Of a DNA stretch of 64,000 bases, positions 50,769-58,294 are shown in pieces. The stretch covers positions 1,860,001 through 1,924,000 of the forward strand of contig NZ_CP095481.1 of NCBI RefSeq assembly GCF_023023025.1. The letters are read 5' to 3'. Origin of the DNA: Amycolatopsis sp. WQ 127309. GTDB lineage: Bacteria; Actinomycetota; Actinomycetes; Mycobacteriales; Pseudonocardiaceae. The stretch's first letter is position 1, and each line of letters opens with the position of its first letter. Under the pieces are notes generated by a model. It worked only from the letters and a program-made list of their open reading frames with translations, was not told the origin of the DNA and ran no database searches. A program made the translations under genes and the position numbers.

Positions 50769-51520
50769 GGCGGCACCGGACGGCACCGCAACAGCGCCAC
50801 CTCGCCGTCAGTTACGGCGAACTCCGCGGCCACCGGCACATCCAGCCGCCGCGCGGCCGCGGCGGCGAGCGAACCGAGGTGCTGCACCGTCTTCACGCGC
50901 AGCGCCGGCGCGCGCCGGCGCAGCTCGGCGACCGTCGACGTCCGGCTGCCGCCGGCCGCGGCGACCGTCGCCGTCGGCTTGTCCACCACCCGGTACTCGC
51001 GGACGGCGAGCTCCGGGCCCGCCAGCACGATCAGGTCCGGGTGCAGCGGCTCGGACAGCTGCTCGGCGAGCCCCAGGAACGCCTGCACCCGGACGCGCTC
51101 GCCGTCGGGGGACGCGTGGACGTGCGCGCTCGCCTCCGCCGCGGTGAACCGCTGCAGCGCGAACGCCAGCCGCGGGAACTTGCGGGCGCCGTCTTCGGCG
51201 AGCGCCAGCAGCTCCAGCATCGCCTCGGCCACCGTGCCGGGGCCGAGGTTGTTGAACACCGGCCCGATCGGCAGGTCCGAGCGCCGCGGCCGGATCTGCC
51301 ACGCCCACACCGAAACCGGCTCTTCGACCAGCCCCGCGTACTCCGCGAACGGGTCGGCGGGCCGCTGCCGCACCCGGTCCCGCCAGTGCCGGACGGGCGC
51401 GGTCAGCACGATCGTCTCCGGCACCGGGACCAGGTCACCGACCCGGTGCAGGGCCCCGATCGCGGGGCCCGCGAACCCGTCGTCGCCGCAGCGCTCGTCC
51501 GTGACCGGCAGCCACCGCAC
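50765..51520 (-). CDS. Short PEP-synthase/PPDK N-domain-like protein
   Basis: 251 aa from the GTG at 51520 (VRWLPVTDERCGDDG), chosen because the family pattern starts there. It follows the N-terminal ATP-grasp domain of PEP synthase/PPDK and rifampin-phosphotransferase-type proteins: a VGDLVPVPETIVLTAPVRHW start, a central GTVAEAMLELLALAEDGARKFPRLAFALQRF, and an end LGSLAAAAARRLDVPVAAEFAVTDGEVALLRCRPV. It is shorter than the usual 300-350 residues and lacks the swivelling His and PEP-binding domains. Function unknown; perhaps a phosphotransfer partner or resistance-related relic. Coupled to GntR. Confidence 0.5.
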   Translation of the reverse strand: MRWLPVTDERCGDDGFAGPAIGALHRVGDLVPVPETIVLTAPVRHWRDRVRQRPADPFAEYAGLVEEPVSVWAWQIRPRRSDLPIGPVFNNLGPGTVAEAMLELLALAEDGARKFPRLAFALQRFTAAEASAHVHASPDGERVRVQAFLGLAEQLSEPLHPDLIVLAGPELAVREYRVVDKPTATVAAAGGSRTSTVAELRRRAPALRVKTVQHLGSLAAAAARRLDVPVAAEFAVTDGEVALLRCRPVPP

Positions 51521-51569
51521 CTCGTCCCGGCCGGGCGGATTCGACGGCCGGGCGGGTCCCCCTTCGCGC

Positions 51570-51581
51570 GTTGCACACAAC
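51570..51581. promoter_or_regulatory. GTTG-N4-CAAC site, candidate GntR operator
   Basis: GTTGCACACAAC, a 4-4-4 dyad 50 bp upstream of the PPDK-like/GntR gene pair, in a 163-bp gap. FadR-type GntR proteins use dyads of about this size. Confidence 0.35.
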
Positions 51582-51683
51582 TCGTGCTCCCAAGACGTGC
51601 TTGCCGAACCGGACCTGAGCCGACGAACCGTCCGGGCCGCGGGGATGGTCCCCCACGGCCCGGACGGCGTGCCGGCGAACTGA

Positions 51684-53327
51684 TCAGCCTGCGCAGCGGC
51701 GATCCTCCTCGCGCAACGCGAGCACCCGGGCCAGCGCGGCCCGCAGCTCCTGCTCGGGGTGGCGGGGCAGCTCCCCGGCCCGCCAGGCGACGAACCCGTC
51801 CGGCCGCACGAGGACCGCACCGCCGGCGGTGACGCCGTAGGCCGCGGCCCACCGGTCGTCCGGGTCGTCGAACTCGAAGCCCACGCGGTGGACGTCCACC
51901 GCGAGCCCGAGCGCCGCCGCGGCCGCCTTCGCCGCCGCGACCCAGCCGACCCCGGCCGGCCCGGCCAGCACCGTGAACGACCCGGTGAACAGGTCCAGTG
52001 TGGACAGTCTGGCGCCGCCCTGCTCCAGCCGCACGTGCGGCGCCCGCAGCCCGGGTTCGCCGCTGGGCGTGCGCGGGTCCTCGACGGGCCGGCCCGCGCC
52101 GGCCGTCCCGGCGAGGACCGCCGACGAGCGGTACCGGTACCCGAAGATCATGGCCAGGTCATCGGTCTTCGTCTTGTCGCCCGCACCTTCGTGGCGGTCG
52201 TGGAGCAGCTGCATCGCGCTTTCGAGCGTCAGCCGGGCGACCGGCCGCCGTTCGTCCTCGTAGGTGTCGAGCAGCTCGTCACCGGCGCCGTCTTCGAGCA
52301 CGGCGGCGAGCTTCCACGCGAGGTTGTGCGCGTCGGCGATGCCGGTATTCGCGCCGTAGGAGCCCGACGGCGGCACGACGTGCGCCGCGTCGCCGGCGAA
52401 GAACACCCGCCCGGTCCGGTAGCGCCGCGCGACCCAGCCGCCGATGGTGGTCGTCGTGACGATCCGGTCCGATCCCGGCATCGACGGCACCAGCCGGATG
52501 TCGACGTCCGGCAGGCCGATCGCCTGCCGCGCCAGCTCCACGCAGTGCTCCCGGGTGAAGTCGGCGACGCTCTCGCCCAGCTCGGGCCGGTAGGGCACGG
52601 CGAGCGCCCACCGCCCGAACTCCCGCAGCGGGATCAGGGTCGAGCCCTTCGTCGGCCGGTCCAGGTAGGCGAGCAGGAACCGGCGGCCCTGCAGCGCGGC
52701 CCCGAGGTCGGCGTCGAACACGAAGTTCGCCACCTCCAGGAGCACCCCCGGCCCGTCGGCGCCGACGCCGAGCCGCTCGCGCAGCCCCGCGCGGTGCCCG
52801 TCGGCGGCGACGACGTAGTCGGCGTGGATCCGTTGGTGGACCCCGGTTTCCAGATCGCGCACGACCGCCGTGACGCCGTCGCCGGCGTCGGTCAGCGCGA
52901 CCAGTTCGGTGCCGAACCGCACGTCCGCACCGCTGCTTTCGGCGCGGGCACGCACGATCCGTTCCAGTTCGTCCTGGTCGATCATCTCCCAGCCCACCGG
53001 GCTGAGCGACGCCGGCGGCCGGGCCTGGGCGAGCACGTCGAACCGGAAGTACTCCCGCCCGGCCAGGGTGTCCGCGCCGATCATGTCGGGCATGTCGGTG
53101 AGGATCGACGTCCGGTCCCGGATGGCCTCGGCGAGCCCCAGGGCGCGGTAGATCTCCATGGAGCGCGGGTTGAACGCGCGCGCCTGGGGCAGCAGGGCCG
53201 TGGAGGGATGCCGTTCGACCAGGATCGGGCGAACCCCGAGCCTCGCGAGGAAGAGCGCCGTGGACAGGCCGGTGATGCCCCCGCCCACGATGAGCACCGC
53301 TGTCTCGTGGTTGCCCGGCCCGGTCAT
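51684..53327 (-). CDS. Aromatic FAD monooxygenase (PgaE/RdmE-type), paralogue 2
   Basis: 547 aa. VLIVGGGITGLSTALFLARLGVRPILVERH, YVVAADGHRAGLRERLG, VFFAGDAAHVVPPSGSYGANTGIADAHNLAWK, and a C-terminal thioredoxin-like domain ending GGAVLVRPDGFVAWRAGELP. It matches paralogue 1 at 29818 over the full length. ATG at 53327 overlaps the stop of the MFS gene, so pump and oxygenase are co-made; a role in self-protection by modifying the product is possible besides biosynthesis. Confidence 0.88.
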   Translation of the reverse strand: MTGPGNHETAVLIVGGGITGLSTALFLARLGVRPILVERHPSTALLPQARAFNPRSMEIYRALGLAEAIRDRTSILTDMPDMIGADTLAGREYFRFDVLAQARPPASLSPVGWEMIDQDELERIVRARAESSGADVRFGTELVALTDAGDGVTAVVRDLETGVHQRIHADYVVAADGHRAGLRERLGVGADGPGVLLEVANFVFDADLGAALQGRRFLLAYLDRPTKGSTLIPLREFGRWALAVPYRPELGESVADFTREHCVELARQAIGLPDVDIRLVPSMPGSDRIVTTTTIGGWVARRYRTGRVFFAGDAAHVVPPSGSYGANTGIADAHNLAWKLAAVLEDGAGDELLDTYEDERRPVARLTLESAMQLLHDRHEGAGDKTKTDDLAMIFGYRYRSSAVLAGTAGAGRPVEDPRTPSGEPGLRAPHVRLEQGGARLSTLDLFTGSFTVLAGPAGVGWVAAAKAAAAALGLAVDVHRVGFEFDDPDDRWAAAYGVTAGGAVLVRPDGFVAWRAGELPRHPEQELRAALARVLALREEDRRCAG

Positions 53328-54757
53328 CGCGCCGAGGCCCCGGCCTTGTGCTCGGCGGCGGCCGCCTGGCCCGCGCTCTTCTTCTTGCCCGGCAGCGCGG
53401 TCGTGAACAGCAACGCCAGCACCAGCACGCCGACGCTGACCGCGATCGCGCTGACCGTGGCGGACTCGAACCCGCTGCCCAGCCGCGAGAAGAACACCGT
53501 GCCGAACAACGCGATCCCGGTCGCGGTGCCGAGCTGGACGGTCGTGTTCACCAGCCCGGACGCGGCGCCCGCCTGCTGCATCTGGATCTCCGACATCGAG
53601 ACGCCGAACAGCGAGTTCAGCACCGCGCCCATGCCGAGCCCGAAGCCGATGACCGGGGCCAGCAGCGCCCACACGTTCAGGTCGTGACCCAGCTGCTGCA
53701 CCAGTACCGCGATCGCGACCAGGCTGGCCAGCAGCACCACGATCGCCCCGGCGGTGAACGCCCGCCCGAGCTTCGGGGCCAGCTGCATGCCCAGGACGTT
53801 GCCCACGACGATGCCGATCGTCGACGGCGCGAACGTCAGCGCGGCCTGCAGCGGCGAGAACCCGAGCCCGAGCTGCAGGTGCAGCGTCAGGATGAAGAAG
53901 ACGCCGACCGCGGTGTTGATGCAGAGCATGACGGCCTGGCCGCCCGAGAGGCTGCGGTACTTCAGCAGCGCCGGCGGGACCAGCGGTTCGCCGCCGCGCT
54001 TGGCCTTGATCCGCTGGTGCAGCGCGAAGATCGCGAGCAGCGGGATCGCGGCCAGCATCAGGTAGATCGACCACTTCGGCCAGCCCAGCTCACGACCCTG
54101 CACCAGCGGGTAGAAGATCGCGAAGAGCCCCGCGGTCAGCAGCAGCAGGCCGCTGAAGTCCATGCGGTGCCGGAAGAACCCGGGCCGGTTCGGCATGGCG
54201 ATCAGCGCGCCGATCAGCGCGAGCACGCCGATGGGCAGGTTGATCAGGAAGATCGCGCGCCAGCCGATGCCGAACAGGTCCGCCTGGGTCAGCACGCCGC
54301 CCAGCAGCGGCCCGGCGAGCCCGCCGATCGGGAACGCGCCGGCGTAGTACGTCATCGCCTTGGGGCGTTCCTTCTCGTCGAACTCCGCGTGGATGAACGA
54401 CAGGACCTGCGGCACCATCAGCCCGGACCCGACACCCTGGACCACCCGCGCGGCGATCAGCACCTCGACGTGCCCGGCGAGGCCGGCGGCCAGCGACGCG
54501 GCCGTGAACACGACCATGCCGGCGAGGAACAGCTTCTTGGTGCCGTACCGGTCACCGAGGCGGCCACCGGTGATCAGGGTGAGCGCGAACCCCAGCGCGT
54601 ACCCGGCCGAAATCCACTGCAGCGCGGAATCCCCCGTGCCCAGCTCCCGCTGGATGGTGGGCAGCGCCACCGCCACGATCTGGTTGTCGATCATGTCCAC
54701 CAGGACGGCCAGAACCGCGACCGCCAGTGCCCACCACCTGAGCGGGTGCTTCTCCAC
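53324..54757 (-). CDS. DHA2-type MFS drug exporter (14 TM)
   Basis: 477 aa from the GTG at 54757, with AAAAGGAG upstream; longer in-frame starts lie inside the promoter. Fourteen predicted helices; motif A GGRLGDRYGTKKLFLAGM, motif C-like GLAGPLLGGVLTQ and the DHA2 start WWALAVAVLAVLVDMIDNQIVAVALPTIQREL. Proton-driven efflux of the polyketide and thus self-resistance. Its promoter (TTGACA 54826-54821, 17 bp, GATTAT 54803-54798) overlaps the TetR-type operator copy at 54824-54858. Confidence 0.9.
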   Translation of the reverse strand: MEKHPLRWWALAVAVLAVLVDMIDNQIVAVALPTIQRELGTGDSALQWISAGYALGFALTLITGGRLGDRYGTKKLFLAGMVVFTAASLAAGLAGHVEVLIAARVVQGVGSGLMVPQVLSFIHAEFDEKERPKAMTYYAGAFPIGGLAGPLLGGVLTQADLFGIGWRAIFLINLPIGVLALIGALIAMPNRPGFFRHRMDFSGLLLLTAGLFAIFYPLVQGRELGWPKWSIYLMLAAIPLLAIFALHQRIKAKRGGEPLVPPALLKYRSLSGGQAVMLCINTAVGVFFILTLHLQLGLGFSPLQAALTFAPSTIGIVVGNVLGMQLAPKLGRAFTAGAIVVLLASLVAIAVLVQQLGHDLNVWALLAPVIGFGLGMGAVLNSLFGVSMSEIQMQQAGAASGLVNTTVQLGTATGIALFGTVFFSRLGSGFESATVSAIAVSVGVLVLALLFTTALPGKKKSAGQAAAAEHKAGASAR

Positions 54758-54797
54758 GACGTACTCCTTTTCCCACAGTGAACTCTCGTCTGCACTC

Positions 54798-54826
54798 ATA
54801 ATCAACGAGGCGACTCACACTGTCAA
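54798..54826 (-). promoter_or_regulatory. Promoter of the MFS gene
   Basis: Minus strand TTGACA (54826-54821), 17-bp spacer, GATTAT (54803-54798), 41 bp before the GTG. The -35 box shares four bases with the operator. Confidence 0.7.
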
Positions 54827-54858
54827 CTACTTGTTTGATTAAGTCGATCAAGAGGTTG
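54824..54858. promoter_or_regulatory. 35-bp TetR-type operator, copy at the MFS promoter
   Basis: Near-palindrome with CAAC and GTTG ends and inner CTTG/CAAG pairs (24 of 35 positions symmetrical). 27 of 35 bases match the copy beside the tetR gene, including the central TTAAGTCGATCA. Confidence 0.75.
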
Positions 54859-54933
54859 TCCGACTCATCCGAAACTACAATCAGTGACGTCGGTGCGGCG
54901 GAGTGCGACGGGCGCGAGTCTCGGCCCGGACGC

Positions 54934-54972
54934 AAAAAAGCCGCTCGCACCGGCCGGCGGCCGGTGCGAGCG
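54934..54972 (-). terminator. Intrinsic terminator of the amidotransferase-P450 operon
   Basis: 15-bp inverted repeat (54942-54956 with 54958-54972), followed on the minus strand by a run of six T (54939-54934), 60 bp beyond the P450 stop. Confidence 0.88.
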
Positions 54973-55032
54973 ACAAGGGCCGGAGGCGACTGCTTCGTCG
55001 CGGGAACTGCCAGCGGGACCTACCTGACGGAC

Positions 55033-56244
55033 CTACCAGACGACGGGGACCTCGTGCGCGCCATAGATCTGCATGTCGGTGCGCATCGGGATCTCCGCCA
55101 GCGGCACGGCCAGCCGCAACCCCGGCAGCCGCTGCGCCAGCTTGGCGAACGCGATCCGCATCTCCATCCGGGCCAGCTCCTGCCCGAGGCACTGGTGCGC
55201 GCCGAAGGCGAACCCGACGTGCCGCTTGGGCTTGCGGGTGACGTCGAACGCCTCGGGATGCTCGAACTGCGCCGGGTCCCAGTTCGCCGACTCGGTCGAG
55301 AGCAGGATCGGGTCGCCGGCGCGGATGTGCTTGCCGCCGAGCTCGAGGTCCGTCTTCGCCGTGCGCGGCAGGCAGAACGGCCCGACCGTGAGGTACCGCA
55401 GGATCTCCTCGACCGCGCGCTCGGCCAGTTCCGGTTGCCGGCACAGGGTTTCCCACTGCTCGCGGTAGTGCAGCAGCGTCAGCGCGCCGAGCCCGATCAT
55501 GTTCGCGGTGGTCTCGTAGCCCGCGATCATCATCAGGTTCCCGATGGCCACCAGCTCGTCGTCGGTGAGCGGGACGCCGTCGTCCGGCACGGCTTCGATG
55601 AGGTTGCTCATCAGCCGGCCGTCCGGGTGCGCGCGCTTCTCGTGGACCAGCGCGCGCATGTCGTCGGACATCCCGGTCATGGCGTCGAGCAGGCCTTCCT
55701 TGGTCCGCTCGAGGCTCATGATGACGTGCGTGCGTTCCTGGAACAGCTTGCTGTCCTCGTACGGCATCCCGAGCAGCTCGCAGATGACCAGCGACGGCAC
55801 CGGCGTCGCGAAGTCCGTGATCAGGTCGGCGGGCGAGCCGCCGGCGACCAGGACGTCCAGCTGGTCGTCGACGATCTTCTCGATCCGCGGCACCAGCGAC
55901 TTCAGCCGCTTGACGGTGAACATCCCGGTCATCAGCTTGCGGTAGTGCGTGTGGTCCGGCGGGTCCATCCCGATGAACGACACGCCGAACCCGGACGCCA
56001 GGTACTCCTCGGGGCTGAGGGTGACCGACGTGACCGAGGTCTGGAACTTCCGCTGGGCGCTCACGTCGGGGTGCACCAGCACGGTCGTGACGTCTTCGAA
56101 GCGGGTGACCAGCCAGCCGGTGTTCCCGTCCGGCAGGGCCACCTCGCTGACCGGGGTCTCCTCGCGCAGCTGCGCGTACTCGTCGGGCGGGGCCAGCGGG
56201 CACCGCCGGGTCATCGGCACGGGCTTGGGCCGGGTCTGGGTCAT
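55033..56244 (-). CDS. Cytochrome P450 with normal I-helix motif
   Basis: 403 aa from the ATG at 56244 (AAGGAG 8 nt upstream). I-helix AGYETT (241-246), Glu280-Leu-Leu-type ExxR (EEILRY, Glu280/Arg283), heme loop FAFGAHQCLG (Cys352). Typical CYP105/107-like size for actinomycete tailoring P450s. It needs a ferredoxin, none of which is encoded in the window. It follows the asparagine-synthetase-like gene by 41 bp on the same transcript. Confidence 0.9.
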   Translation of the reverse strand: MTQTRPKPVPMTRRCPLAPPDEYAQLREETPVSEVALPDGNTGWLVTRFEDVTTVLVHPDVSAQRKFQTSVTSVTLSPEEYLASGFGVSFIGMDPPDHTHYRKLMTGMFTVKRLKSLVPRIEKIVDDQLDVLVAGGSPADLITDFATPVPSLVICELLGMPYEDSKLFQERTHVIMSLERTKEGLLDAMTGMSDDMRALVHEKRAHPDGRLMSNLIEAVPDDGVPLTDDELVAIGNLMMIAGYETTANMIGLGALTLLHYREQWETLCRQPELAERAVEEILRYLTVGPFCLPRTAKTDLELGGKHIRAGDPILLSTESANWDPAQFEHPEAFDVTRKPKRHVGFAFGAHQCLGQELARMEMRIAFAKLAQRLPGLRLAVPLAEIPMRTDMQIYGAHEVPVVW

Positions 56245-56285
56245 CGGCTTGCTCCTTCCGCGGATCGCGGGTCGGGCGACGTGGT

Positions 56286-58142
56286 TCAGATGTCGAGGGT
56301 GATGCCGTAGTGCGTGAGCCAGGTGTTGAACTGCAGCGCCATCTCGACGTTCATCCGGCTCGGCCAGTCCTGCGAAACGCCCTTGGGGTGGCGGAAGACC
56401 TCGTCGACCGACGCCTGGTCCAGCAGCGGCCGGATCGGCGCGTTCGGGTCGGCGAGCGTCTCGGCGAGCAGCCCGTGCAGCGCTTCGGTGTAGGCCGGGT
56501 CCTGCGTGACGGGGTAGGGCGCCTTGCGCCGCTCGAACACCGACTCCGGCAGCAGGTCCTTCACGGCGGCGCGCAGGATGCTCTTCTCGCGGCCGTCGAA
56601 CGACTGGAACGCCCACGGCGCGTTGTACATGTACTCGACGAGCCGGTGGTCGAGGAACGGCAGCCGCGCCTCGAGCCCGCACGCCGCGGCCAGCCGGTCA
56701 CCGCGTTCCAGCAGCATCGGCAGCCAGCGCATCAGCTTGACGTAGCGGACGTTCCGCATGATGCCCTCGAACTCGCTTTCGCCCTCCTGGTGCGGGGTTT
56801 CGCGCAGCGCCTGGGCGTAGTTGTCGCGGTAGTAACCGTCCATGTCGAGCTTCTTGAGGAAGCCGTCATTGAACAGGCCGCGGCCCTGGCCCTTGACGCA
56901 GCCCGGCACCCGCTTCTCGTTGGCGATCCAGGGGAACGTGCCCGAGCGCACGAGCTCGTCGTCGTGCATCCAGCGGAAGCCGCCGAACACCTCGTCGCCG
57001 ACCTCGCCGGTCAGCGCGACGACCGAGTGTTCCCGGGTCGCGCGCATCATCAGCAGGTGCGACGCGTCCATGTCGCCGGCCGTGGTCGGCATGTCCTGCG
57101 CGACGAGCGCGGCCAGCCGGACCTCGGGGTCCATCAGGTCGCGCGTGTCGAGCACGAGGTGGATGTGCTCGGCCCCGTGGTGCTGGGCGACCTCGTCGGC
57201 GAACGGGCCGTCCGCGGTGTCGCGGGTGTCGTCCGGCTGGAAGTTTTCGCTGTAGCCGACGTAGGTGGTCGTGACGCTGCGGACGCGTTCGCCGTTCTTC
57301 TTCAGCCAGCCGGCCGCGATCCCGGTGACGGCGCTGGAGTCGAGGCCGCCGGAGAGCAGGGTGCACAGCGGGACGTCGGCGGTCAGCTGGCCGAGGACGA
57401 TGTCCTCCAGCAGCTGCCGCGTGTGCGAGATGGTGTTGTCCAGGTCGTCGGTGTGCGGCTTGGCTTCGAGCTCCCAGTACGTCCGGTCGACGACGCCGTT
57501 GCGGCCGATCGCGAGCGTGTGCCCGGGCCGCAGCTGGTCCTGGTCCCGGAACACGGCCTCGCCCGGCAGCTTCGCCGTCGAGAAGACCTCGCGCAGGCCC
57601 TCGATGCCGACGACCGCCTTGGTCAGCGGGTGCGTCAGCAGCGCCTTCGGCTCGGACGAGAAGATGACGCCTTCGGGCTGCAGGCTGTAGAACAGCGGCT
57701 TGATGCCGAACCGGTCCCGGACGAGCAGCATCGTCTCGGTGCGCAGGTCCCAGACCCCGAAGGCGTACATGCCTTCGAGGTGCTTGCCGCAGTCGGCGCC
57801 CCACTCGAGGTAGGACCGCAGCACGACCTCGGTGTCGCTGCGGGTGCGGAAGTGGTGCCCCCGCCGTTCGAGCTCGCTGCGCAGCTCCTTGAAGTTGAAG
57901 ACCTCCCCGGAGTACGTCAGCACGGCGATCGTGCGCCCGTCCTCCTCCGCGAACATCGGCTGAACGCCGCCGGCCAGGTCGATCACCGACGTCCTGGTGT
58001 GCCCGATCGCGACGTTCCGGGAGCACCAGACCCCGCGGGCGTTGGTCCCGCGGTGCTTCTGGGCCTCGTTCATCGCTTCGATCGTGGCGCGTTCCCCGGA
58101 CAGGTCACGCCCGAAGTCCACCCAACCGGCGATACCACACAT
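56286..58142 (-). CDS. Asparagine synthetase-like amidotransferase
   Basis: 618 aa from the ATG at 58142 (GGAGG upstream). N-terminal class II glutaminase with catalytic Cys2 (MCGIAGWVDF), RGTNARG and the synthetase domain with PP-loop LLSGGLDSSAVTG (about 260) and ALTGEVGDEVFGGFRW. Full-length AsnB architecture. Homologues in aromatic polyketide clusters (lysolipin, xantholipin, oxytetracycline and fredericamycin types) make an amide on a carboxylate of the starter or the finished chain. It suggests that the product contains nitrogen, such as an amide or lactam ring. Headed by four SARP heptamers. Confidence 0.9.
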   Translation of the reverse strand: MCGIAGWVDFGRDLSGERATIEAMNEAQKHRGTNARGVWCSRNVAIGHTRTSVIDLAGGVQPMFAEEDGRTIAVLTYSGEVFNFKELRSELERRGHHFRTRSDTEVVLRSYLEWGADCGKHLEGMYAFGVWDLRTETMLLVRDRFGIKPLFYSLQPEGVIFSSEPKALLTHPLTKAVVGIEGLREVFSTAKLPGEAVFRDQDQLRPGHTLAIGRNGVVDRTYWELEAKPHTDDLDNTISHTRQLLEDIVLGQLTADVPLCTLLSGGLDSSAVTGIAAGWLKKNGERVRSVTTTYVGYSENFQPDDTRDTADGPFADEVAQHHGAEHIHLVLDTRDLMDPEVRLAALVAQDMPTTAGDMDASHLLMMRATREHSVVALTGEVGDEVFGGFRWMHDDELVRSGTFPWIANEKRVPGCVKGQGRGLFNDGFLKKLDMDGYYRDNYAQALRETPHQEGESEFEGIMRNVRYVKLMRWLPMLLERGDRLAAACGLEARLPFLDHRLVEYMYNAPWAFQSFDGREKSILRAAVKDLLPESVFERRKAPYPVTQDPAYTEALHGLLAETLADPNAPIRPLLDQASVDEVFRHPKGVSQDWPSRMNVEMALQFNTWLTHYGITLDI

Positions 58143-58178
58143 GCTGGCCTCCATCTGGTCGTTCGGCTGCCGCCGAGC

Positions 58179-58218
58179 CTGTCGACCACGGCTCGAACCC
58201 GCCTCGACAGCACCTCGA
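58179..58218 (-). promoter_or_regulatory. SARP operator with four heptamers
   Basis: Minus strand: TCGAGGT (58218), TCGAGGC (58207), TCGAGCC (58196), TCGACAG (58185), each starting exactly 11 bp after the last. It ends 36 bp before the amidotransferase start codon. It is the clearest SARP-type site in the window. Confidence 0.85.
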
Positions 58219-58231
58219 CGGCCCGGCCAGA

Positions 58232-58286
58232 GCGCCCCGATGTGGCGTTGGGTGCGTTGGACGCACCCAACGCCACATTGGGGCGC
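58232..58286 (-). terminator. 26-pair hairpin downstream of SARP 2
   Basis: Arms 58232-58257 and 58261-58286 with one G-T pair and a TGG loop, 9 bp past the SARP 2 stop and just upstream of the SARP operator. It isolates the amidotransferase promoter from SARP 2 transcription. Confidence 0.75.
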
Positions 58287-58294
58287 ATGGGGGC

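Noticed and set aside
54806..54950. Upstream extension of the MFS protein beyond the GTG at 54757
   Set aside because: It would translate through the operator and promoter boxes, and the RBS AAAAGGAG fits only the GTG at 54757.
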